Assembly (NCBI GenBank): GCA_002457435.1
Contig: NTLA01000004.1
Location: forward strand, 1-53,837
Origin: Acidimicrobiales bacterium MED-G01
GTDB lineage: Bacteria; Actinomycetota; Acidimicrobiia; Acidimicrobiales; Poriferisodalaceae
Direction of reading: 5' to 3'
DNA length: 53,837 nucleotides
Shown here piece by piece: positions 43,203-51,607 of this stretch. Position numbers and translations under genes: made by a program. Within the stretch, counting starts at the first letter, position 1; the number at the start of each line of letters is the position of its first letter. Under the pieces are notes generated by a model. That model was given only the letters and a program-made list of their open reading frames with translations, was not told the origin of the DNA and did no database searches.

Positions 43203-45152
43203 GTGACTGAGGCGAATATTGGTGACGAATCTGGTTCTGTCTCGTTAAATTCTCGTGCACCTCAGCCTGATCTTGAACCATTAAGCGCAGAACAGCGGAT
43301 GGCGGTTGAATCTAACGGCAGCCCACTGCGAATTCTCGCAGGACCGGGCGCTGGCAAGACTCGTGTACTCACTAACCGAATTGCTCGCCGAGTATTCGAA
43401 GGCAGTGCCGACGCCCGTCGCGTTCTGGCTTTGACCTTCACCCGGCGGGCTGCGCATGAACTTCGCAGTCGTCTCATCAAGATGGGGATCCGAGATTTGG
43501 GAGCGGTCGGTACATTCCACTCCACAGCATTGGCCCAAATTCGGCAGCACCGCGCAGATCAGGGGAGACGAGCACCAACTGTGCTCCCCGGCCGTCGTCC
43601 CGTCCTCACTCAATTAGTGGGAGACTTTCCCAAGCTTCAACTGAAAACTGCCACAATAGAAATTGACTGGCTGAACTCCCAAAATCTGACGGCTGATGAA
43701 TACCGCAATGGCCCCGGAAAGCTACGGGTCGGGCAGAGCCAGGCGAACGAGGTGGCTCATCTGCAGAGCGCGTTCGCGTCCTATAAAAGCAAACGAGGTT
43801 TACTCGACTTCGACGACATCTTGGTTGAATGCACCAACCTGCTGAAATCCGATAAGGCCTTCCGAGATGCACAGCATTGGGTGTTCCGACATTTCTTTGT
43901 CGATGAATTCCAGGACCTCAACCGGGTCCAGTTTGATCTATTGACAAGTTGGATCGGGGATCGAACAGATCTATGTATTGTCGGCGACCCTGATCAGGCG
44001 ATTTATGGCTGGAACGGCGCGGATCCGTCACTCCTTTCTGACTTCTGTAATCATTTTCCATCCGCCAAAACAATCTCCTTAGTTGACAACCATCGAAGTC
44101 AGCCTCAGATAATTCGTGCCGCTAACGCTGTTCTTGAACGGAGTTCACCAATTACGGACGAACAAGCGACGCTCGGCGAACCTCCGACCACCAACAGCTT
44201 CGCCTCGGAAGAGGAAGAGGCAGTCGGAATCGCTCGTTATTTGCGGGATATCCGATTACCCGAGACTCGCTGGTCCAGTCACGCCGTTCTCGCTCGCACA
44301 AACGAACAACTCGAATTAATAGCCGGGGTTTTTGGTCGTCTTCAACTGCCTTACAGGTTTCGAAGTCAGGGAGGCATATTCAGGCTCCCTGAAGTCAAGG
44401 ACCTAGTGGACCAACTCTGCGCCACTGACTCTGACTTCTCGGCCTTAGCCACTGACCTATTCGACGAATTTGATCGTGGCCCACAAAAGCGGATCTCCGA
44501 ACTTGCACTTCAATACGCTAGAGAGAATTTTCACGCCTCAGGAACTGGATTTCGTAATTGGATTCGAACCCTCAGACCCGGAGACTTGGACTACCAGGGT
44601 GACGGAGTTGATCTAGCAACTTTTCACTCAGCTAAGGGATTGGAGTGGCCCAGCGTTGTAGTTGCCGGCCTTGAGCAAGGACTCGTTCCCATTAGTGCCA
44701 ACAACCCAGAAGAACGTCGATTGCTCTACGTCGCTGTATCGCGCGCCCAGCACAAACTCCACTTAACTTGGGCGCGCACGAGACAAAGGGGCGGAATGGC
44801 CGAGAATCGGGAGCCGTCTCCTTGGCTCAGTCTCATTGAGGCCTCAACTCAACATCCCATTGCATCGTCTGGTGATCTAACTGCCCAATATCTTGCAAAA
44901 GCTAGGAACCATTTGGATGCGGACCTGCACGGTGATGTCGCAATTCGCGCCCAGCGGCTACGAGAATGGATAGACCAAACGGCTCGTGCTCGTCGCGTCG
45001 AACCTTCAGCCCTATTACCTAGTCATCTCATTGCTGCGGTCGCCGAAAATTTCCCGGTGAGTCTGTCTGAATTGGCAGAAGTAACTGGACTAGGCGAAAC
45101 ACGTTTGAGACGTGTCGGTCCAGAAATACTGGAGGTCATCGCCACCGAATGA
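43203..45152 (+). CDS. uvrD2: ATP-dependent DNA helicase UvrD2 (SF1 with HRDC domain)
   Basis: This is a superfamily 1 3'-5' helicase like mycobacterial UvrD2. From the GTG at 43203 it is about 649 residues. Motif I is LAGPGAGKTRVLTNRI, and Ia is ALTFTRRAAHELRSRL. Motif II is FFVDEFQDLNR, motif III is CIVGDPDQAIYGWNGAD, and motif IV and beyond includes TFHSAKGLEWPSVVV and LLYVAVSRAQHKLHLTWAR. The last about 75 residues form an HRDC-like domain (AQRLREWIDQTARARRVEPSALLP...). The frame continues upstream to 43029, inside the divergent gene; the GTG start is chosen to avoid this. No good ribosome binding site is present. Confidence 0.88.
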   Translation: MTEANIGDESGSVSLNSRAPQPDLEPLSAEQRMAVESNGSPLRILAGPGAGKTRVLTNRIARRVFEGSADARRVLALTFTRRAAHELRSRLIKMGIRDLGAVGTFHSTALAQIRQHRADQGRRAPTVLPGRRPVLTQLVGDFPKLQLKTATIEIDWLNSQNLTADEYRNGPGKLRVGQSQANEVAHLQSAFASYKSKRGLLDFDDILVECTNLLKSDKAFRDAQHWVFRHFFVDEFQDLNRVQFDLLTSWIGDRTDLCIVGDPDQAIYGWNGADPSLLSDFCNHFPSAKTISLVDNHRSQPQIIRAANAVLERSSPITDEQATLGEPPTTNSFASEEEEAVGIARYLRDIRLPETRWSSHAVLARTNEQLELIAGVFGRLQLPYRFRSQGGIFRLPEVKDLVDQLCATDSDFSALATDLFDEFDRGPQKRISELALQYARENFHASGTGFRNWIRTLRPGDLDYQGDGVDLATFHSAKGLEWPSVVVAGLEQGLVPISANNPEERRLLYVAVSRAQHKLHLTWARTRQRGGMAENREPSPWLSLIEASTQHPIASSGDLTAQYLAKARNHLDADLHGDVAIRAQRLREWIDQTARARRVEPSALLPSHLIAAVAENFPVSLSELAEVTGLGETRLRRVGPEILEVIATE

Positions 45153-45177
45153 CCGGCGAGCCAGCCGATGTCGGTCG

Positions 45178-45963
45178 CTAGTTTTCCTTTTCGGTGTCTA
45201 TGTCAACAAAGACAGGAGCGTGGTCTGAGGGCTTTTTGCCTTTTCTAGCTGTCCTATCGACGAGACAAAAGGTGGCTCTGTCAACGATTGAACGACTCGC
45301 CATCAACAAATCGATGCGCAAACCCCTTTTTTTATGGAAAGCACCGTCTCGATAATCCCACCAAGAAAAAAGCCCTTCATCCTTATAGAACTCCCGAAAG
45401 ACATCAACTAAACCCCAGTCTTGCAGCGCTGCGATGGCGTCCCTCTCGTTCTGCGTCACATGAGTACGAGGAACCTCATTATCCGGGTCCCACACGTCTC
45501 GGTCATCAGGACAAATGTTGTAATCACCACCTACCACTACGGGCTCACTTGGGTCACACGTCGCTTTGAGGTGATTTGTTAGGCGAGACATCCATGACAA
45601 CTTGTAGTGGTAGTGATCGTGGTCAACTTCTCGACCATTTGGCACGTACACAGACGAGACTCTCACGCCTCCGCAAGTCGACGAGATGATCCGTGCCTCA
45701 GGGTCTTCCTCACCTCCGTCGGCAAAACCTATGAAAGATTCTTCCATCCCCACTTTGGACAAAATCGCCACGCCATTCCACCTACCTTCACCCGAGTGAA
45801 CACTCTCGTATCCTTGCCGCGAATAGTGGTCATGGGGAAACTGGTCATGAGCCATTTTTGTTTCCTGCAAGAGAAGGACGTCCGGAGATGCATAGTCGAG
45901 CCACTCATCCACTCGTTCAATTCGGGCATTCAAACTATTGACATTCCAGGTAGCGATACGCAC
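45178..45963 (-). CDS. xth: Exodeoxyribonuclease III / AP endonuclease
   Basis: This DNA repair enzyme cuts at abasic sites and trims 3' ends. The 261-residue EEP-family protein has RIATWNVNSLNARIERVDEWL at the start, VLLLQETKMAHDQFP (metal Glu), VSSVYVPNGREVD, VVGGDYNICPDDRDVW (Asp-Asn), and the terminal catalytic DHAPV in KKPSDHAPVFVDI. It is convergent with uvrD2 (25 bases) and divergent from the HAD gene (34 bases). The ATG at 45963 lacks a clear Shine-Dalgarno sequence. Confidence 0.92.
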   Translation of the reverse strand: MRIATWNVNSLNARIERVDEWLDYASPDVLLLQETKMAHDQFPHDHYSRQGYESVHSGEGRWNGVAILSKVGMEESFIGFADGGEEDPEARIISSTCGGVRVSSVYVPNGREVDHDHYHYKLSWMSRLTNHLKATCDPSEPVVVGGDYNICPDDRDVWDPDNEVPRTHVTQNERDAIAALQDWGLVDVFREFYKDEGLFSWWDYRDGAFHKKRGLRIDLLMASRSIVDRATFCLVDRTARKGKKPSDHAPVFVDIDTEKEN

Positions 45964-45997
45964 ATCTCGAATCTAGCTCCAGCTAGCCTCCTCGCTC

Positions 45998-46654
45998 GTG
46001 AAGAAAGATCCATTAATTACCGCTGTCCTATTCGATTTCGGAGGAGTCATAACGACCAGTCCTTTCGAAGCGTTCGCCCAATATGAGCGAGAACTTGGCT
46101 TACCACCCGATTCAATCCGACAAATCAACTCAACTAACCCTGATGACAACGCATGGGCCAAGATGGAGCGAAGCGAGGTGACGCTTCCCCAGTTCTGTCA
46201 GCTCTTCGAAGCTGAAGCAAGGTCCATCGGACTGGAACTATCTGGTGAGCGAGTCTTGGGATGTCTTAGTGGCGATGTGAGACCCCAAATGGTTCACGCT
46301 CTTAAAATTCTCAAGGAGCGGGTTCCTATCGGCTGCATCACGAACAACATGAAATCTGGTCATGGGTCAGGGATGTCGAGGACTCCCGACCAGGCCGCAT
46401 CCATCGCAGAAATAATGGGCATGTTCGAGGTGGTAGTTGAGTCGGCAAAGGTCGGCATCAGAAAGCCTGACCCTCGAATTTATGAGATGGCCTGCACTGA
46501 ATTGAAAATAGACCCGAGAAACTGTGCCTATCTTGATGACCTTGGTATTAACTGCAAGCCCGCCGCCAACTTGGGGATGACTGCCATCAAGGTCACTGAC
46601 CCTGACAAAGCGCTTGATGATCTAGAGCAGGCAGTTGGCTTTTCGTTACGTTGA
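45998..46654 (+). CDS. HAD-superfamily phosphatase
   Basis: The 218-residue product has HAD motif I VLFDFGGVITTSPFEAF, with nucleophile Asp; the second acid Asp of the usual DxD is Gly, as in epoxide-hydrolase N-terminal-type members. Motif II is CITNN, a Lys in VGIRKPDPRIYE is motif III, and motif IV is CAYLDDLGINCKPAANLGMTAI. It resembles the HAD domain of ACAD10 and soluble epoxide hydrolase phosphatase, so a phosphate ester or acyl-related substrate is possible. The start is GTG at 45998, with no clear ribosome binding site. Confidence 0.85.
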   Translation: MKKDPLITAVLFDFGGVITTSPFEAFAQYERELGLPPDSIRQINSTNPDDNAWAKMERSEVTLPQFCQLFEAEARSIGLELSGERVLGCLSGDVRPQMVHALKILKERVPIGCITNNMKSGHGSGMSRTPDQAASIAEIMGMFEVVVESAKVGIRKPDPRIYEMACTELKIDPRNCAYLDDLGINCKPAANLGMTAIKVTDPDKALDDLEQAVGFSLR

Positions 46655-46682
46655 CTCGATTTTGCTTAGGTTTCAAAAGGTC

Positions 46683-46688
46683 TATGAT
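46683..46688 (+). promoter_or_regulatory. Candidate -10 element for ettA
   Basis: TATGAT lies 31 bases before the ettA ATG. A TTGCTT with 15-base spacing, or TTTTGC with 17, precedes it. This is the best sigma70-like pair in the 65-bp spacer between the HAD gene and ettA. Confidence 0.35.
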
Positions 46689-46719
46689 CCACCGTCTCAT
46701 CTCACAGAAGAACAAATAA

Positions 46720-48393
46720 ATGGCATCTGAATTCATCTTCACAATGCGCAACCTGGGACGATTTTATCCCCCTGATCGGGAAGTGCTTAAAGACGTGACG
46801 CTCGCGTTTTATCCAGGCGCCAAAATTGGGGTGCTCGGACACAACGGCGCTGGTAAATCCTCAGTACTAAGGATCATGGCCGGCATTGACGACGGGTTTA
46901 CAGGGGAGGCACGACTTTCGCCCGGTTTCTCCGTCGGTCTTCTCGATCAAGAACCGAAACTTGACGAAAGCAAGAACGTCTACGACAACGTTATGGAAGG
47001 CGTCGCCGAGACCCAATCTCTTATTAACCGTTACAACGAGGTTCTAGCCATGTGGGGAGACCCAGACGCCGACCTTGATCAAGTCGGGTCATTGCAAGCT
47101 GAGCTAGAGGACCAAATTCAATCGTCGAACGCATGGGACTTGGAACGTCAGGTCGAGATCGCAATGGATGCTCTGCGAGTTCCGTCGAGCGAAACCTCTG
47201 TTTCTACGCTTTCCGGCGGTGAGCGGCGAAGGGTCGCTTTATGTCGCCTTCTGCTCGCTCGACCCGACCTCCTACTCTTGGATGAGCCCACGAATCATCT
47301 AGATGCAGAGTCTGTCGCTTGGCTGGAGCGTTTTTTGAAGGATTACGAGGGCACAGTGGTATCTGTAACGCACGATCGTTATTTCCTGGACAACGTTGCG
47401 GGTTGGATTCTCGAACTCGACCACGGAAATGCCTACCCTTACGAAGGCAACTACAGCGGCTGGCTAGAGCAAAAACAGGCCAGGCTCTCCTCAGAGGAAC
47501 GTCAATCGAACGCTCGACAGAGAACCTTGGCCCAAGAACTCGAATGGGTGCGACTTTCTCCTCGCGCTCGCCAAGCAAAGAGCAAGGCGCGACTGTCTGC
47601 CTACGACGAGCTTCTGGCGGAACATGAGGCCGACCAACATCGGGACGACAAACTCGAACTCAGCATTCCGATGAATCGACGACTTGGTGACCAAGTAATA
47701 GAACTGGCGAACGTCAACAAGGGCTTCGGTGATCGACTCCTGATTGAAGGGCTGTCCTTCATCTTGCCACCAGCTGGAATCGTGGGAGTGGTGGGTGCAA
47801 ATGGCGCAGGTAAAACAACCCTCTTCCGTATGATCACCGGCGAGGAACAGGCCGACACGGGTGACATCACTATTGGCACCACGGTGGATTTGGCCTATGT
47901 CGATCAATCTCGGGATGAGTTGCGAGCTGAGTTAACGGTCTACGAGGAAATAACCGATGGCCTAGACATCGTCCAGGTCGGAAATCAGGAGGTTAACGGC
48001 CGAAGCTACGTCGCATCGTTCAATTTCAAGGGTCCGGATCAGCAAAAGAAAGTCGGAGATTTATCAGGAGGCGAAAGAAACAGGGTCCAGTTAGCAAAGG
48101 TACTCAAGACAGGCGGCAACGTATTACTGCTCGATGAACCCACAAACGATTTAGATGTAGACACACTCCGGGCCCTCGAAGCGGGATTAGAAGCCTTCCC
48201 CGGATGTGCGGTCGTGATCAGCCACGACCGCTGGTTCCTTGACCGCGTCGCCACACATGTGCTGGCCTTCGAAGGAGACAGTCAGGTCCGTTGGTTTGAA
48301 GGCAACTTCTCCGAATACGAGGAATTTCGGCTGCGTGAATTCGGTGCTGAGGTAGGACCGAAGCCGATTAAGTACAAGCCGTTAGCTCGATAA
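46720..48393 (+). CDS. ettA: Energy-dependent translational throttle protein EttA (ABC-F)
   Basis: EttA is an ABC-F ATPase that binds the ribosomal E site and gates entry into elongation according to ATP/ADP. The 557-residue protein (standard length) has the first ABC domain with VLGHNGAGKSSVLRI, TLSGGERRRVALCRLLL and LLLLDEPTNHLDAESVAWLE. Then comes the arm/linker with RLSSEERQSNARQRTLAQELEWVR. The second ABC domain has VVGANGAGKTTLFRM, DLSGGERNRVQLA and VLLLDEPTNDLDVDTL. It has no TM helices. It is followed by the CGCGCG palindrome cluster. Confidence 0.94.
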   Translation: MASEFIFTMRNLGRFYPPDREVLKDVTLAFYPGAKIGVLGHNGAGKSSVLRIMAGIDDGFTGEARLSPGFSVGLLDQEPKLDESKNVYDNVMEGVAETQSLINRYNEVLAMWGDPDADLDQVGSLQAELEDQIQSSNAWDLERQVEIAMDALRVPSSETSVSTLSGGERRRVALCRLLLARPDLLLLDEPTNHLDAESVAWLERFLKDYEGTVVSVTHDRYFLDNVAGWILELDHGNAYPYEGNYSGWLEQKQARLSSEERQSNARQRTLAQELEWVRLSPRARQAKSKARLSAYDELLAEHEADQHRDDKLELSIPMNRRLGDQVIELANVNKGFGDRLLIEGLSFILPPAGIVGVVGANGAGKTTLFRMITGEEQADTGDITIGTTVDLAYVDQSRDELRAELTVYEEITDGLDIVQVGNQEVNGRSYVASFNFKGPDQQKKVGDLSGGERNRVQLAKVLKTGGNVLLLDEPTNDLDVDTLRALEAGLEAFPGCAVVISHDRWFLDRVATHVLAFEGDSQVRWFEGNFSEYEEFRLREFGAEVGPKPIKYKPLAR

Positions 48394-48539
48394 TCGCGCG
48401 ATCCGCGCGAAATTGACCCTGGGCGCTCCCACCGGATGTGCCCTGAAACACGCTATTCGCGCGAATTTAAGCCTTATACACGCGGAGCGCGCGAGAAATT
48501 CGCGCGATTCGCGCGAATATCCACCTCTTTCGCGCGATA
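48393..48539. repeat. Cluster of seven CGCGCG-centred palindromic sites
   Basis: Seven sites share a CGCGCG core. Their cores start at 48395, 48404, 48458, 48488, 48501, 48510 and 48531. The fullest form, ATTCGCGCGAAT, is a perfect 12-bp palindrome at 48455-48466 and 48507-48518. The others are ATCGCGCGAT (48393-48402), TCCGCGCGAA, AGCGCGCGAG, ATTCGCGCGATT and TTTCGCGCGATA. Centre-to-centre spacing is 9, 54, 30, 13, 9 and 21 bp. Sites 5 and 6 together can form a 9-bp stem with a 3-base loop. The cluster fills most of the 199-bp region between ettA and the next plus-strand gene. It may be an operator array, a repeat element, or the ettA transcript end. Confidence 0.8.
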
Positions 48540-48592
48540 AGTGACTAAGTTGCCGTTCGCACTCATAGTGACATGCCAACAGGAGATAAGCC

Positions 48593-48835
48593 GTGGCCAC
48601 CAAATCAGCAACAAAGACGAAGAAGTGGCGAAGCAGAGCGGTCACGAGAACAGTCGATGCCGGAAATTCAGCCTATTGCGCAGTCTGTGACGAACTAATC
48701 AAGTTTCGGGCTCGGATTCGGGCCGACCAAATTATTTGCAACGTCTACGTGGCTAACAAATGGGATCGTGTCGAACACTTCCACCCCGAGTGCTACAAAA
48801 AAGCGAAAGCTCCCTACGGAAACCCAGCTGATTAG
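48593..48835 (+). CDS. Small conserved zinc-binding protein, 80 aa
   Basis: The 80-residue product has a basic N-terminus (ATKSATKTKKWRSR) followed by a CAVC knuckle and HFHPEC near residues 62-67 (EHFHPECYKKAKAPYG). The predicted ligands are two Cys plus His and Cys. The middle reads IICNVYVANKWDRVE. Proteins with a CxxC...CNVYV-x-WDRVEHFH-x-CY layout occur in Actinobacteria, but I know of no function. The GTG start at 48593 has GGAG seven bases upstream. It is preceded by the CGCGCG palindrome cluster (53 bases between) and is convergent with aapP (19 bases). Confidence 0.8.
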   Translation: MATKSATKTKKWRSRAVTRTVDAGNSAYCAVCDELIKFRARIRADQIICNVYVANKWDRVEHFHPECYKKAKAPYGNPAD

Positions 48836-48854
48836 TTGTGCAACCGGTTTCAGA

Positions 48855-49634
48855 TCACAAAATCTGACTCAAGAAGAGTTTGGTTCGGTCTTCGGTCGGA
48901 TTCGTAAAGAAATGTTCGGGAGTGCCCACTTCCACTATTTCTCCACCCTCCATAAACATAATTCGATCAGCTACTTCGCGAGCAAACCCCATTTCGTGGG
49001 TAACAACCATCATCGTGATGCCCGACCGTGCTAGCTCCTTCATCACATCGAGGACTTCTTTAATCATTTCAGGATCTAATGCCGACGTAGGTTCGTCGAA
49101 CAGCATCACGCGTGGCTCCATTGCAAGGGACCTCGCTATCGCAACACGCTGCTGCTGTCCTCCTGATAACTGACCCGGAAACTTCTCCGCCTGCTCAGGA
49201 ATCCCTACTCGGTCAAGCAGTGCCCGCGCCATGCCCTCAGCCTCGGCTCGCGGCTTCTTCCTCACCCAAATAGGAGCGAGAGTGATGTTGTCCAGAACTG
49301 TCAAATGCGGGAAAAGGTTGAACTGCTGAAAGACCATGCCCACTTCTGATCGGATTTTTTCGATGTTCCGAAGGTCGTTAGTGAGTTCAATACCGTCAAC
49401 AACAATATCTCCACCTTGATGAACCTCTAGGCGGTTGATACATCGGATCCAAGTGCTCTTACCTGAACCTGAGGGTCCGCAGACGACGGCTACCTCACCT
49501 TCCTTAATCGTTGCCGTCACACCTTTTAGGGCCTGAAAATCGCCGTAGAACTTGTCGACATCTACGCAAACGATCATGTCGTCGCGGTCGGCCAATCTGT
49601 CATTAGCTGCTGTTGTTGCATCATCGATGCTCAT
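48855..49634 (-). CDS. aapP: Amino-acid ABC transporter ATP-binding protein
   Basis: This ATPase drives a polar amino-acid importer. The 259-residue protein has the Walker [14 protein letters not shown], the Q-loop [14 protein letters not shown], the signature [17 protein letters not shown], Walker [16 protein letters not shown] and the switch [16 protein letters not shown]. These are the hallmarks of the GlnQ/HisP/AapP class. A charged 22-residue N-terminal lead precedes the first strand. It is the last gene of the aapJQMP run and has 40 bases to the preceding permease stop. Confidence 0.93.
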   Translation of the reverse strand: MSIDDATTAANDRLADRDDMIVCVDVDKFYGDFQALKGVTATIKEGEVAVVCGPSGSGKSTWIRCINRLEVHQGGDIVVDGIELTNDLRNIEKIRSEVGMVFQQFNLFPHLTVLDNITLAPIWVRKKPRAEAEGMARALLDRVGIPEQAEKFPGQLSGGQQQRVAIARSLAMEPRVMLFDEPTSALDPEMIKEVLDVMKELARSGITMMVVTHEMGFAREVADRIMFMEGGEIVEVGTPEHFFTNPTEDRTKLFLSQIL

Positions 49635-49674
49635 GAATCTCTACTCCCGGTCTGAGGGGTATGGGGACTTATCA

Positions 49675-51606
49675 TCATCGTTCTCCAAGCCCTACCCGCC
49701 GCTCTAAACGTTGGCTGTATTTGGAAATGGTGAAATTAAAGAAGAAATAGATCATCGCTACCAGAAGAATGCCTTCTCGCTTGACACCCATGAACTCACT
49801 TTGAGCTGGAATCACTGAATTCGCGACCCTTAGGAAATCGAAGAGACCAATGATCGCCAGAAGCGATGTCTCCTTGAAGGTCGAGATGACTTGACCCACA
49901 AGTTGAGGAATTGAAACCGTTAAGGCTTGTGGCAGAACGATGAAGCCTGTCCGTTGAGCAGACGTCAGGCCAATCGCGTCGGCTGCTTCATATTGGCCCT
50001 TGGTGATCGATTGCAGGCCACCCCTGACGTTCTCCGCTAAATAGGCCGCCGAGAACAATGTGTAGCCCGTTAAGACAGCGGCCAATTCTGCTAACTCCAT
50101 CCCGTCGGGAAGGAACAGGGGAACCATGACTGAGAAGAAGATCAGGACGCTAATTAGAGGGACGCCTCGTATCACTTCGATGTAGCTAGTCGACAGCATC
50201 CGAAAGATCGGAAACTTCGATGTGCGACCCAAAGCAAGCAGAACTCCCAACGGGAAGGAGAGAAGAACAACTATTAGCGCGACGAATAGGGTCAGTCCTA
50301 GGCCGCCCAAGAACTCTGTCGACTGGAGTTCGACTGTTGACGGGGTGTTAATCATCGTCGCCAGGTAATGAACTAAGGCCGTTACGCCGACCCAGCCAAG
50401 AACGAGTTGGCGACGTTTCGCTACTTCTCCGATGAAGTTCGGCGCCAACAGCGCTGCTAGTGCCAAGAGTAGGAAACTAATTCGAGCTTTCTGAAGCATC
50501 GGGTACCAGCCAAAAAACGCTGCAACCCAGTTAAAGACTGCGAACACCAAAAGCACGGTCGCTGTGATGCGTCCTGCTTCTCCGATGTCCGACCTGGTCA
50601 ACCCCCACAGAAGTGCTCCGCCCAATAAGCCAAACGCTAAGCCCATGGGAAGGTCCGTTGAGATCACATGACCATAATCAAGAGCAGGGTCTCTGAGCAC
50701 CACCCAGAACAGTGTTAATGGGCTTATGAGCCACAGCACATTGCTCGAGCCCTTTACGAGTCCGAGATACCGGCCGCGTTGGAAAAATCTACCTACGAAG
50801 AAGAAACCGGACAGAAGAATCAACATGACGGTCCACGGCATCTTTGTGGAGAACGCGACTGTCCTACCTGATTCGGCGACATAGGACTTTGTCGCTGAGA
50901 TATACGCGTAGTGACCATATGGAGCTATCCAAAGACTCAATATGGCGAGGCCGAGACCCACGAAAACAACCGAAGTAACTGATACCTCGATACGCCGGCG
51001 TGCGGGATCGCTAAATCTGCTCCACAACGCGGCTCCCACGGCTAACAAAAGAACTGCTGCAAGCCACCAAGTGGATCGATCCGCCATGGCATCCATGAAG
51101 GACTCGCGTCGCAGCGAACCATCGACCGTGCGAATGACCTTGCCGTCACTACCAAGGATCACACTGGGTTCACGCACGATTACGCAAAGCGCTAGGAGCG
51201 CTCCTGTGCCCATCAGCCATGTAGAAATTCGCCTGACAGACACGCCGCCCCAATTTGCCCATATGCCGGCGCTGAGACCTGCAAGGCCGACAACAAATCC
51301 GAGTGCGACCCACACTCGTATGTACTGAGATTCAGGATAAGACAGTGTCATCAAGGCTCGAAGGTTGGTGCGCACCGCGTCCCATTGCCGGTTTTCGCTA
51401 AAGACAAAGTTCAGTACACCGCGCAATGCCACCACGGCGGCCAGTGCACCAAGCAGTGTGAGTATTCCGTTCGCCCAATTGGAAAAGAGATTTTTTCTCA
51501 GCCATTGACCCACCGGAAGGCTGGGCGCTTCATGCGGGGAACCTTGTCCTTCTTCTAATCCACGCTGAAATTCCTCGCTCGCTGATACTTGGTTCGCGTC
51601 TTGCAT
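49675..51606 (-). CDS. aapM: Amino-acid ABC transporter permease, unusually long (AapM-type)
   Basis: This inner-membrane permease is 643 residues, whereas AapM proteins are commonly near 400. The C-terminal about 220 residues form the standard HisMQ domain: LTLFVALIVVLLSFPLGVLLALG, VIRGVPLISVLIFFSVMVPLF, and the EAA loop QYEAADAIGLTSAQRTGFIVLPQAL. The final helices include ETSLLAIIGLFDFLR. The first about 400 residues carry around eight further TM helices (for example GILTLLGALAAVVALRGVL and IRVWVALGFVVGLAGLSAG) with no recognised domain. It begins one base after the aapQ stop, so translation is coupled. Confidence 0.85.
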   Translation of the reverse strand: MQDANQVSASEEFQRGLEEGQGSPHEAPSLPVGQWLRKNLFSNWANGILTLLGALAAVVALRGVLNFVFSENRQWDAVRTNLRALMTLSYPESQYIRVWVALGFVVGLAGLSAGIWANWGGVSVRRISTWLMGTGALLALCVIVREPSVILGSDGKVIRTVDGSLRRESFMDAMADRSTWWLAAVLLLAVGAALWSRFSDPARRRIEVSVTSVVFVGLGLAILSLWIAPYGHYAYISATKSYVAESGRTVAFSTKMPWTVMLILLSGFFFVGRFFQRGRYLGLVKGSSNVLWLISPLTLFWVVLRDPALDYGHVISTDLPMGLAFGLLGGALLWGLTRSDIGEAGRITATVLLVFAVFNWVAAFFGWYPMLQKARISFLLLALAALLAPNFIGEVAKRRQLVLGWVGVTALVHYLATMINTPSTVELQSTEFLGGLGLTLFVALIVVLLSFPLGVLLALGRTSKFPIFRMLSTSYIEVIRGVPLISVLIFFSVMVPLFLPDGMELAELAAVLTGYTLFSAAYLAENVRGGLQSITKGQYEAADAIGLTSAQRTGFIVLPQALTVSIPQLVGQVISTFKETSLLAIIGLFDFLRVANSVIPAQSEFMGVKREGILLVAMIYFFFNFTISKYSQRLERRVGLGER

Positions 51607-51607
51607 A

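Noticed and set aside
48393-48539. CRISPR array
   Set aside because: The repeats are only 10-12 bp palindromes at irregular 9-54 bp spacing, without unique equal-length spacers or cas genes.
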